64,000 nucleotides of DNA from Shimia sp040370365 (lineage in GTDB: Bacteria > Pseudomonadota > Alphaproteobacteria > Rhodobacterales > Rhodobacteraceae), in the NCBI RefSeq assembly GCF_040370365.1, contig NZ_BAABWQ010000002.1:744001-808000 (forward strand), read 5' to 3'. The translations under genes were made by a program, and so were the position numbers. The notes beneath the pieces are model-generated. The model was not told the DNA's origin and did no database searches. It worked only from the letters and a program-made list of their open reading frames with translations. Shown piece by piece: positions 1-7,004 of this stretch (positions are counted from its first letter, which is position 1; every line of letters begins with the position of its first letter).

Positions 1-109
1 GACCCAGCCCCGCATCCAGCAAAAATCGGGCCACCACAACTCGGTTACGCAGACCGGAAACCATCTCCACGTTCGGAATGGTTTTGCTGATGTCACTATC
101 TGCGCTCAC
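1..109 (-). CDS. Unknown protein, N-terminal fragment cut by window edge
   Basis: Only the first 36 codons are in the window, reading leftward from a GTG at 107-109, with no stop codon. A GGAG stands five bases before the GTG, a good ribosome binding site, and an upstream in-frame extension is not supported. The visible peptide is mixed, with a motif GLRNRVVVARFLLDAGLG near the end; I do not recognise the family. It follows the histidine kinase gene on the same strand after 146 bases, and that gap contains the 11-base repeat array, so it may have its own promoter. A short chance reading frame is possible. Confidence 0.4.
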   Translation of the reverse strand, partial: MSADSDISKTIPNVEMVSGLRNRVVVARFLLDAGLG

Positions 110-163
110 ATTGGCTCCACATCGATCATTTGCGTCGTCTTGTTAATGGTTTAGGCAACAAAA

Positions 164-207
164 CGCGCACCAACGCAATACAGCCGCGATACCGATGCGA
201 TACCGAC
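164..207 (-). repeat. 11-base periodic repeat array, copy A
   Basis: Read on the minus strand there are four consecutive 11-base units: GTCGGTATCGC, ATCGGTATCGC, GGCTGTATTGC and GTTGGTGCGCG. The first three share a GTAT core at exactly 11-base spacing, and the fourth keeps GGT in phase. A second array with the same layout lies at 59046-59089. Both end 41 to 54 bases before a leftward start codon. The spacing is close to one helical turn, so a binding site for an oligomeric protein is plausible, but this is inference. Confidence 0.65.
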
Positions 208-255
208 GTTGTAATTTGGGGTCACTTTGAGGCGAAGTTTCAGGCCGCTTTGGGC

Positions 256-2271
256 TCAGTTCGCTGGAAACCAAACGCGAAACTCCGTCCCGACACCTAT
301 CGTGCTGTCCGCATCGATGGCGCCATCGTAGCGCTCAACAAGTTTGCGGGTGATCGAGAGCCCCAGACCGGTGCCTTCCCCTTGTTTTGTGGTAAAAAAT
401 GGATCGAATATACGTTTGAGATGATCCGGCTCCATCCCCACACCTGTATCTCGAACAGAGATCAAAACACCGGCCTTTTCGTCCCGATTTTGGTCCACAA
501 CACACACGGTCAACGCGCCGCCATCTGGCATAGCGTGGATGGCGTTGACCATCAGGTTGATCAGAATTTGTTGCAGCTCTGTGCGGTTGATAGACACCGC
601 TTTAACACTCTCAAGTTCCAGATCGAGCGTGATATGCCCGTTGCTGAGCAGGTGTTGCACCAGTGGCAACGTGTCGTTGACAATCTCCGCAGGTTGATGT
701 TGCTCGCTCCCTTCGGCGTATTCATCAGGGCGGGTGAACTGCAACAGCTTGTTTACAATTAGGAAAATTGAATGAGTCTGCTCATCTATCAACCGCAATT
801 CCGTCTGAATTTGATCCGCGTCCTCACCTAACTGCACGCGCACAACATCCAAATTGCCTTGGATCACTTGCACAGGGTTGTTGATCTCATGCGCAATCCC
901 AGCCGCGATCTCTCCAACAGCGGCCAACTTTTCAGAAACCACCAACTGTTTCGAGGTCGCCTCCAGCCTGCGATTGGCCTCCTCCAGATCCTGTGTCCGC
1001 TCAGCCACCCGTCGTGTAAGTTCCCGGTCTCGCTCCTGAATTTGCTCCAAAAGATGATCCATCTGTGCCGCAACGCGACCAATTTCACCCCCCGAATTCT
1101 CCACTCCGGTCCGCGCACCAAGGTTGCCCTTTTCCACCTTGGTGATGGTCCGCATCATACGTTCCAACGGTGCAAAAATCTGTTGCGCCCATCTCAGAAA
1201 AATAGGTACGGAGATCAATACGATAACAGCAAACGCGACGGCAAATGTCAGAATGGTTGAGAACTTCGCGTCGCGAAACGGCTGATCCAGAAACCCGACA
1301 TAGAGCATGCCCACGCGGTTGCCAAAACTGTCGGTGATCGGCTCATAAGCTGAGATATACCAATCGTTTACAACAAACGCCCGATCCAACCAGACGTCAC
1401 CACGATCTAACACCGTTTCACGCACCACCGCCGACACCCGAGTGCCCAGCGCCCTTTCGTTCTGAAACAGGCGCACATTTGTCGACACCCGTACGTCGTC
1501 TAGAAACAGCGTCGCCGTGCCCTGACTGCCTTCGGTCAGACTCTCGGTGGGGTAGACCAAGTCATTGATTGTATCGATAAAAGTCAGGTTTCGATTCAAC
1601 AAGACACCGCCGACCAAAGCGCCGCGCCCACTCGCGCCTTGTACGGGCGTCGCAGCATGAACCATCATGCCGCGTGTCTCCTCCGTGCGGTCAGTCGGCA
1701 CAGCCGCTTGCGTTGGCACCAACCGAATTCGCGCCGTTTCTGCAAGCTCGTCAGATACTTGTCGCAGATCAGACTCCGAATACACATCAATCTGTGCTGA
1801 GCCGTGCCCTGCCAAAGCCTGCGACACCACCGGCCATTTGGTCAATCCGAGCTCGTCTGCAAGCTGAGGTGATGAAAGAACGGTCCCTTCCGCGGTGATG
1901 TAATACAGAAAATCCAGACCCAGCTCCGCGCGTCGTTCCTCCAAGAGTGCCAAAATACTGTTGCTGTCCTGCGCCGCAACGCGCTCCACAAATGCGGCAG
2001 AATCTGCAATGGCTTGCATCCTCAGATCGCTGTTTTCCAACAGTTGCGCCAGATATTGGTCCGCAATGGTGAGTTCTCCATTCACCTTTGCAATCAACAA
2101 GTTGTCAAACCTTGAGGACCAATTTACCGCCGTGATGACGAAGAAGATCGGCATGATCACCAACGTGGGCAACAATGCAATCGCCAACAACCGCATACGC
2201 ACAGAGGCAGGTCTGCGTGTGCTCGCAGACGTGTGAGGCACCGCCATGTCGCGCACGTCGCCGTCAGTCAT
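256..2271 (-). CDS. Cache-domain sensor histidine kinase
   Basis: Membrane sensor kinase of 671 residues. A first membrane segment (about residues 27-48) is followed by a periplasmic sensing region of about 290 residues that looks like a double Cache domain. Then come a second membrane segment, a HAMP linker, a coiled coil, a HisKA domain with phospho-acceptor His about 461 (GIAHEINNP) and an HATPase domain with DTGVGM and GTGLGLS. The ATG at 2269-2271 overlaps the regulator stop codon by eight bases; longer upstream starts would run far into the regulator. The overlap indicates translational coupling with the adjacent response regulator, its likely partner. The ligand is unknown; formate or a redox signal would fit the operon but is inference. 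Confidence 0.9.
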   Translation of the reverse strand: MTDGDVRDMAVPHTSASTRRPASVRMRLLAIALLPTLVIMPIFFVITAVNWSSRFDNLLIAKVNGELTIADQYLAQLLENSDLRMQAIADSAAFVERVAAQDSNSILALLEERRAELGLDFLYYITAEGTVLSSPQLADELGLTKWPVVSQALAGHGSAQIDVYSESDLRQVSDELAETARIRLVPTQAAVPTDRTEETRGMMVHAATPVQGASGRGALVGGVLLNRNLTFIDTINDLVYPTESLTEGSQGTATLFLDDVRVSTNVRLFQNERALGTRVSAVVRETVLDRGDVWLDRAFVVNDWYISAYEPITDSFGNRVGMLYVGFLDQPFRDAKFSTILTFAVAFAVIVLISVPIFLRWAQQIFAPLERMMRTITKVEKGNLGARTGVENSGGEIGRVAAQMDHLLEQIQERDRELTRRVAERTQDLEEANRRLEATSKQLVVSEKLAAVGEIAAGIAHEINNPVQVIQGNLDVVRVQLGEDADQIQTELRLIDEQTHSIFLIVNKLLQFTRPDEYAEGSEQHQPAEIVNDTLPLVQHLLSNGHITLDLELESVKAVSINRTELQQILINLMVNAIHAMPDGGALTVCVVDQNRDEKAGVLISVRDTGVGMEPDHLKRIFDPFFTTKQGEGTGLGLSITRKLVERYDGAIDADSTIGVGTEFRVWFPAN

Positions 2272-3646
2272 TCCACATGGCGCATTTTCGGTCGATGGTC
2301 TTGCGTGAAACTCCCAACCGACGCGCCGCCTCCGCCCGATTGCCATCACATGCCGTGAGGACAGTCAAAATATGCCGCCGCTCCACCGCCGCGAGGCTGT
2401 CCACGGCTTCCACTTCAACATCTGGACCATTGGCCGCAAACTCCGCGGGCCACTCCCCTATGATCAGTGATCTCTCAATCAGGTTGCGCAATTCACGCAC
2501 ATTGCCCGGCCAATCGTAGCGCGCCAAATTCAACAAGACACCTTCGGATAAGGTGAGAGGCGGCACACCTAACGATTTTGAGATTTGCTGCAAAAACATG
2601 AGCGCCAGTTCTTTCAAGTCTTGGTCTCGCGTTCTAAGTGGCGGCATCTCTATGTGTAAAACATTGATTCTATGATACAAGTCCTGCCTGAAACGCCCAT
2701 CTTTCACCGCTGCTTCAAGGTCCGCATTGGTCGCGAACAAGAACCGCAAGTCCAGTGGCACCTCACGTGACGATCCCACCGGACGAATTTTGAGATGCTC
2801 GATCACCCGCAGAAGTGAGGCCTGAACCGGCAGCGGTAGCTCTACAATCTCGTCCAGATACAGGGTGCCACCATTGGCATTCATGAAGACGCCATCCTGC
2901 CGCACCGTGCGTCCCTGAGCATCTTGGCGAATAAAGCCAAACAGCTCTTGCTCAATCATATCCCCAGCAATCGTTGCGCAATTGATGGGGACAAAGGGCT
3001 TATCCGCGCGCGCCGACATCATATGCAATGCCCGCGCGGCCACTTCCTTACCCGTCCCGGTGTCACCGGTTAACAACACCGGCGTGGGCAAAGGCGCCGC
3101 GCGGGCCAGAGTTTCGCGGATTTGTTCAATCTCAGGGGAACTTCCCAAAAGTCGCGCCCGCAACAACTCGTTGCCAGACGCCAGTTCGTACTTCAGCAAG
3201 TAGTTCTCACGCCGCAGGTTTACCCGATCTACACAACGCGCCACGGCATTCAGAATCTGGTTTGATCTAAATGGCTTGAGCACGAAGTCCACTGCGCCCG
3301 CGCGCATGGCTTCAATCGCGGTATCCATATCTGCAAAGGCTGTAATCAGGATGGTATCAGCAAAGAACCCAAGTTTGCGCTGCTCGCTCAGCCATTCCAA
3401 TCCTGTGGTACCTGGCATCACATTGTCCAGAATCACGATGTCAAAGTGATTGGCATCCAACAGGCGGCTGGCCACGTCAGTGTTGGCAGCTTGCTCAATC
3501 CGTCCCACAACAGGATCAAGGATCTTAACGATAAAGTTGCGTATGCCCGGCTCGTCGTCCACGACCAATACAGATGCTGTGGACAAGCCCATTCCAAATT
3601 CGGAAGCGGATTTTTTCACAGGACGCGTACGTTCGATCTGGTTCAT
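2264..3646 (-). CDS. NtrC/HupR-type response regulator lacking the GAFTGA motif
   Basis: DNA-binding response regulator of 460 residues. The receiver domain has phospho-acceptor Asp74 and the KPF lysine near 124. The AAA+ domain has Walker A GDTGTGKE (194-201) and Walker B GGTLYLDE (259-266), and there is a C-terminal Fis-type helix-turn-helix. After ELFG (234-237) the sequence reads FIRQDAQGRT where sigma-54 activators carry GAFTGA, so the sigma-54 contact loop is gone. Rhodobacter capsulatus NtrC is a known precedent, working with the housekeeping sigma factor. It lies two bases after the small membrane peptide and overlaps the kinase. It probably controls the formate dehydrogenase and perhaps tungstate genes; the target is inferred from position only. 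Confidence 0.9.
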   Translation of the reverse strand: MNQIERTRPVKKSASEFGMGLSTASVLVVDDEPGIRNFIVKILDPVVGRIEQAANTDVASRLLDANHFDIVILDNVMPGTTGLEWLSEQRKLGFFADTILITAFADMDTAIEAMRAGAVDFVLKPFRSNQILNAVARCVDRVNLRRENYLLKYELASGNELLRARLLGSSPEIEQIRETLARAAPLPTPVLLTGDTGTGKEVAARALHMMSARADKPFVPINCATIAGDMIEQELFGFIRQDAQGRTVRQDGVFMNANGGTLYLDEIVELPLPVQASLLRVIEHLKIRPVGSSREVPLDLRFLFATNADLEAAVKDGRFRQDLYHRINVLHIEMPPLRTRDQDLKELALMFLQQISKSLGVPPLTLSEGVLLNLARYDWPGNVRELRNLIERSLIIGEWPAEFAANGPDVEVEAVDSLAAVERRHILTVLTACDGNRAEAARRLGVSRKTIDRKCAMWND

Positions 3647-3648
3647 GG

Positions 3649-3774
3649 TCAGTCCAATCTCACCGAGCTCCCGCTGGCTTGTTCACTGGCGGAGAACCCC
3701 GCTTCGTGAAGCGCAAAAAAGGCAATCACGGAAATCGCGACAACGGCCACACATGCAAGAAAAAACGTTTTCAT
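3649..3774 (-). CDS. 41-residue single-pass membrane peptide
   Basis: A short frame not usually called. The ATG at 3772-3774 lies one base after the stop of the WD40-cytochrome gene, with GAGG nine bases upstream, and the TGA at 3649-3651 is two bases before the regulator start. Residues 4-22 are a continuous hydrophobic segment (FFLACVAVVAISVIAFFAL) followed by a short polar tail. Its tight packing between two operon genes and good ribosome binding site support it as real. It could anchor or modulate the dehydrogenase or the sensor kinase, or simply couple translation. No homologue is recognised. Confidence 0.6.
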   Translation of the reverse strand: MKTFFLACVAVVAISVIAFFALHEAGFSASEQASGSSVRLD

Positions 3775-3775
3775 C

Positions 3776-5074
3776 TTATCGGTCCTCAGTTTGGCTATAG
3801 CGGCGCAGAAATGAGATCAGATCTGCGCGATCTTTGGCGCGGGCGATGCGTTGAACGGGCATTTTTGTACCTTCAATATACACATCCGGTCCCAGATCAA
3901 AAAGTGCATCAATGGTTTGCCTGTTCCACACGATGTCGGCTTCCTGAAGTGTTTGGGAATATCTGTAGTCCGCCACCGTCCCGGCTTGTCGACCAAACAG
4001 ATCTTTCAGCGTCGGGCCGGCCCGTCGAGCACTGTCTCCGGTGAGCGTATGGCAAATCGAGCATTTGCGTTGAAACTGCCGTTCTCCGTTGGAGGTGCTA
4101 TCATTACCATTCAGAAAGGCTCTGTCCTCGGTGAGCATACGTGGCGCATCACGTGGAACTGACAATGGCCAACTGAAAATCGCATCATCCAGCCCACCCG
4201 CAAGAATGTTGCGCCCATCTGCGGAAAAGGTCAGCGCCCAAATGGGGCCCCTGTGGGTGGCTTTGATGTCACTGACAATCGACCAATCCGCGGTCCTCAT
4301 AAGCAAGATGTAGCCTTCACCATCACCCACTGCCAAGGTGTCCCCATCACGGCTGACATCCATGGCCAAAATTGGTCGGCGGTCCAACGTGATATCCTTG
4401 ATCAATGCGCCTGTTGCCAAATTCACAATTTTGGTCACCCCATCCACTGCACCAAAGGCCAACCACCCCGCATCTTCTCGAAGTGACAGTGTATTCACCC
4501 CAAAGCCATTGGATAGAAATTGCGCGCGCAAAGCGCCGCTGGCAAAGTCATAGATCCGAATGCGCCCATCTGAAGACCCTGCAAACAACAAGGAACCGGC
4601 TTGCGCGAAGGCCAAGCCATTTACGTTGGTCCCGACTTGGATAAACCGCGGATCGCCTCCGTTAAGCTGCCAGATTCCAATTGTGCCATCCCAACTTCCG
4701 CTTACGACGTGCTGCCCGCTGGGGGAAACCAGCACAGACATCACCTTACCAAGATGGCGCCCTAACACACGCGACGTTCCGGTGGTGAGATCCCAATGTC
4801 TCACCGAAAAATCGTCTCCTGCCGACACAGCCTCAGAATTGCTGACAAAAGCCACCGCATTGACCGCAGCTTCATGGCCATCCAGCCACTGCGGCACGCG
4901 ATCGCGCCAATACCCAACCGAATTGTCAAAGCTGGCTGTGAGGATACCCTCACCATCGGGGGAAACAGCAATCCCTTTGATCGGACCTCCATGTCCTTCC
5001 AACTGAAAGAACCCCTCTGATGTGGCCAACACCGGCCACAGGACCAAAGCAAGCCATAGACAGAAACGCCGCAT
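3776..5074 (-). CDS. Secreted WD40-repeat protein with C-terminal cytochrome c domain
   Basis: About 432 residues. An N-terminal signal peptide (RRFCLWLALVLWPVLA) leads into a beta-propeller of about seven WD40-like blades (residues 25-300; recurring SPDGE/SGSWDGTIGIW patterns), then a cytochrome c domain with heme motif CSICH near 339-343 and a likely Met ligand in GTKMPV near 406. It should be periplasmic and could carry electrons or act as a docking protein. It follows fdh3C directly: the fdh3C stop and this start are within five bases, with GTG at 5077 and ATG at 5074 both possible. Its place in the operon suggests a partner of formate dehydrogenase, possibly an electron acceptor or a redox sensor for the adjacent kinase. 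Confidence 0.85.
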   Translation of the reverse strand: MRRFCLWLALVLWPVLATSEGFFQLEGHGGPIKGIAVSPDGEGILTASFDNSVGYWRDRVPQWLDGHEAAVNAVAFVSNSEAVSAGDDFSVRHWDLTTGTSRVLGRHLGKVMSVLVSPSGQHVVSGSWDGTIGIWQLNGGDPRFIQVGTNVNGLAFAQAGSLLFAGSSDGRIRIYDFASGALRAQFLSNGFGVNTLSLREDAGWLAFGAVDGVTKIVNLATGALIKDITLDRRPILAMDVSRDGDTLAVGDGEGYILLMRTADWSIVSDIKATHRGPIWALTFSADGRNILAGGLDDAIFSWPLSVPRDAPRMLTEDRAFLNGNDSTSNGERQFQRKCSICHTLTGDSARRAGPTLKDLFGRQAGTVADYRYSQTLQEADIVWNRQTIDALFDLGPDVYIEGTKMPVQRIARAKDRADLISFLRRYSQTEDR

Positions 5075-5076
5075 CA

Positions 5077-6267
5077 CTAATCTGCGGGTGTGGCTGATTT
5101 GGGCGCGATTTTGGCCTTCTCCATCTCTTCCTCATACCACAGCGAATGGTGCTCCTTGGCCCATTGCTCATCAACCTCACCGGTGCCCATAGTATCGATC
5201 GCACCCTCCATACCGACGCTGCCCAGATAGATGTGTGCAATGATGATGGCGATAAATACAAAAGCCACAATGCCGTGCCACAGCTGGCTGAGCTGTATCT
5301 CTTCATACGGCGACAGCACCTCTGGCAACGAGGCGCCAGATACCAACTGCGGCAACCCGGTCGCGTTTATGATCTTAAATGTCTTGGCAAAGACTGAGAT
5401 TTCAAAGGGGAAAAGCAATGCCAAACCAGAGAGAGAGATCGATACACCCAATAAAATGACGGCCCAGAAGATGATCTTTTGACCGGCATTAAACTTCTTT
5501 GCGGGCGGGTGAACACCTTTCTTAAACAGACCCCCTGCTTTGGCCATCCACTTGATGTCGGTTCGATCCGGTATGTTGTGGTGAACCCACAAAACGAACA
5601 CCATCACCAGCGCCAACATAAACGCCCACGAGACGTTGTTGTGCACCCATTTTCCGACCAAGGCGACAGAGGCATAGGCCTCATGCCCCATCCACGGCAG
5701 AAGGAATTTACGACCCGCGATCAAAAACAGGCCCGTCAGCCCCAAAAGCACAAAGGAAACCGCCATCACCCAATGTGCGAACCGTTCGATGGAGAGAAAG
5801 CGCACAATGTTGCGGCCGGTCTTTTCGCCTTCAATCATGATCTTGCCACGGATCGCCCAGAACAAGGCGATCACCAGTGTCATTCCCGCCAAAATGTACA
5901 GTCCGTAGGTTAGCAGCGGCCCCTCGCGGAAAGTCAGCCACGCCATTCCGCTGTCTTGAATCAACAGCCCCGCCGTTGGTCCACTTGCCGATGTCGTGGT
6001 GTTTGCACTGCCATACCGCAATGCGCGAAAGACATCGGAATCTGAGGCCACGCCGCGTGTGCCAAGCTGCCCGGTCAGAGCTTCGACATTGCCTTGACCG
6101 GTTACGTCACGCCGGAAGCTGTCATCAAGTTTTTCGCCACGCTGGCGGGCCATAATGTCCTCCAGCGTTTGAGCGCCGCCAGTCACAGACCGGTCGGGCG
6201 CAGCGTCTTGGGCCAAGGCGGGCAAAGCCAGCAAAAACGAAAGGGCTATCCAGAGAAGCGCTCGCAT
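5077..6267 (-). CDS. fdh3C: Formate dehydrogenase gamma subunit, cytochrome b
   Basis: Membrane cytochrome b subunit of 396 residues that anchors the dehydrogenase and passes electrons to quinone. A cleavable signal peptide (MRALLWIALSFLLALPALA) precedes a polar region of about 80 residues, then one membrane segment and the four-helix cytochrome b core with His in IERFAHWVMA, KWVHNN, VHHNIPD and LWHGIV. The ATG at 6265-6267 is chosen because GAGGA lies five bases upstream; a start nine codons earlier lacks a good site. It sits downstream of fdh3B after a 131-base gap holding a strong hairpin. The symbol follows the three-subunit periplasmic FDH3 type known from methylotrophs; fdnI/fdoI would be the enteric equivalent. 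Confidence 0.92.
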   Translation of the reverse strand: MRALLWIALSFLLALPALAQDAAPDRSVTGGAQTLEDIMARQRGEKLDDSFRRDVTGQGNVEALTGQLGTRGVASDSDVFRALRYGSANTTTSASGPTAGLLIQDSGMAWLTFREGPLLTYGLYILAGMTLVIALFWAIRGKIMIEGEKTGRNIVRFLSIERFAHWVMAVSFVLLGLTGLFLIAGRKFLLPWMGHEAYASVALVGKWVHNNVSWAFMLALVMVFVLWVHHNIPDRTDIKWMAKAGGLFKKGVHPPAKKFNAGQKIIFWAVILLGVSISLSGLALLFPFEISVFAKTFKIINATGLPQLVSGASLPEVLSPYEEIQLSQLWHGIVAFVFIAIIIAHIYLGSVGMEGAIDTMGTGEVDEQWAKEHHSLWYEEEMEKAKIAPKSATPAD

Positions 6268-6358
6268 AACATCCTCATGTTGTTTGCATAACATGCACTC
6301 AAGCTGCCAGCGGAGTTCGACAGCGATGCATATTGGAAATTCACGTCAAAGTTTGAGT

Positions 6359-6384
6359 CTGGCGGCGGCTCAAACCGCCGCCAG
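6359..6384 (-). promoter_or_regulatory. Perfect intercistronic stem-loop between fdh3B and fdh3C
   Basis: Arms CTGGCGGCGG (6359-6368) and CCGCCGCCAG (6375-6384) pair perfectly around a six-base loop. No T-run follows on the leftward strand, so it is more likely an mRNA processing or stability element, or a partial attenuator, than a full terminator. A second smaller GC hairpin overlaps the fdh3B stop codon near 6392-6406. Confidence 0.6.
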
Positions 6385-6398
6385 CTATCAAAGCGGCC

Positions 6399-6992
6399 TC
6401 AGCCGCCTTTCTGTTCGTAGGCGGTACCCCAACCCCATGCACCGGAACCAAAGCCGCGTGCCACAACACGCTCGCGGTAGATTCCAGAGACAACGTCCCC
6501 GTCACCTGCCAACAACGCTTTGGTGGAACACATTTCAGCGCAGAGTGGCAGTTTGCCCTCAGCAATCCGGTTGCGGCCATATTTAGAGAATTCCGCGTTG
6601 GAATGGTTCTCCTCAGGACCGCCTGCACAGAAGGTGCATTTGTCCATCTTGCCGCGGCTGCCAAAGTTGCCTGCCTGTGGATATTGCGGCGCGCCAAACG
6701 GACACGCGTAGAAGCAATAACCGCAGCCAATGCAGAGGTCTTTGGAGTGCAGAACAACACCTTCTTCGTTCTGATAGAAGCAATCCACCGGACAGACGGC
6801 CATACATGGCGCGTCTGAACAGTGCATGCAGGCCACTGAGATCGAACGTTCACCGGGACTGCCGTCGTTGATCGTCACAACGCGACGCCGGTTGATGCCC
6901 CAAGGCACCTCGTGTTCGTTCTTACAGGCCGTGACGCAGGCGTTGCATTCAATGCAGCGTTCCGCGTCGCAGAGGAATTTCGCTCTAGCCAT
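6399..6992 (-). CDS. fdh3B: Formate dehydrogenase beta subunit, four [4Fe-4S] clusters
   Basis: Electron-transfer subunit of 197 residues linking the catalytic subunit to cytochrome b. Ferredoxin-type cysteine motifs are visible in order: CIECNACVTAC (13-23), CMHCSDAPCMAVCP, CIGCGYCFYACP and a CTFC with later distal cysteines (LCAEMC), enough for four [4Fe-4S] clusters. There is no signal peptide, so it is expected to travel with the Tat-exported alpha subunit. The start has GGAGG seven bases upstream and lies 12 bases after the fdh3A stop, so the two are co-translated. The short length without a membrane anchor matches the FDH3-type beta subunit. Confidence 0.93.
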   Translation of the reverse strand: MARAKFLCDAERCIECNACVTACKNEHEVPWGINRRRVVTINDGSPGERSISVACMHCSDAPCMAVCPVDCFYQNEEGVVLHSKDLCIGCGYCFYACPFGAPQYPQAGNFGSRGKMDKCTFCAGGPEENHSNAEFSKYGRNRIAEGKLPLCAEMCSTKALLAGDGDVVSGIYRERVVARGFGSGAWGWGTAYEQKGG

Positions 6993-7004
6993 TTCTCTTC
7001 CTCC

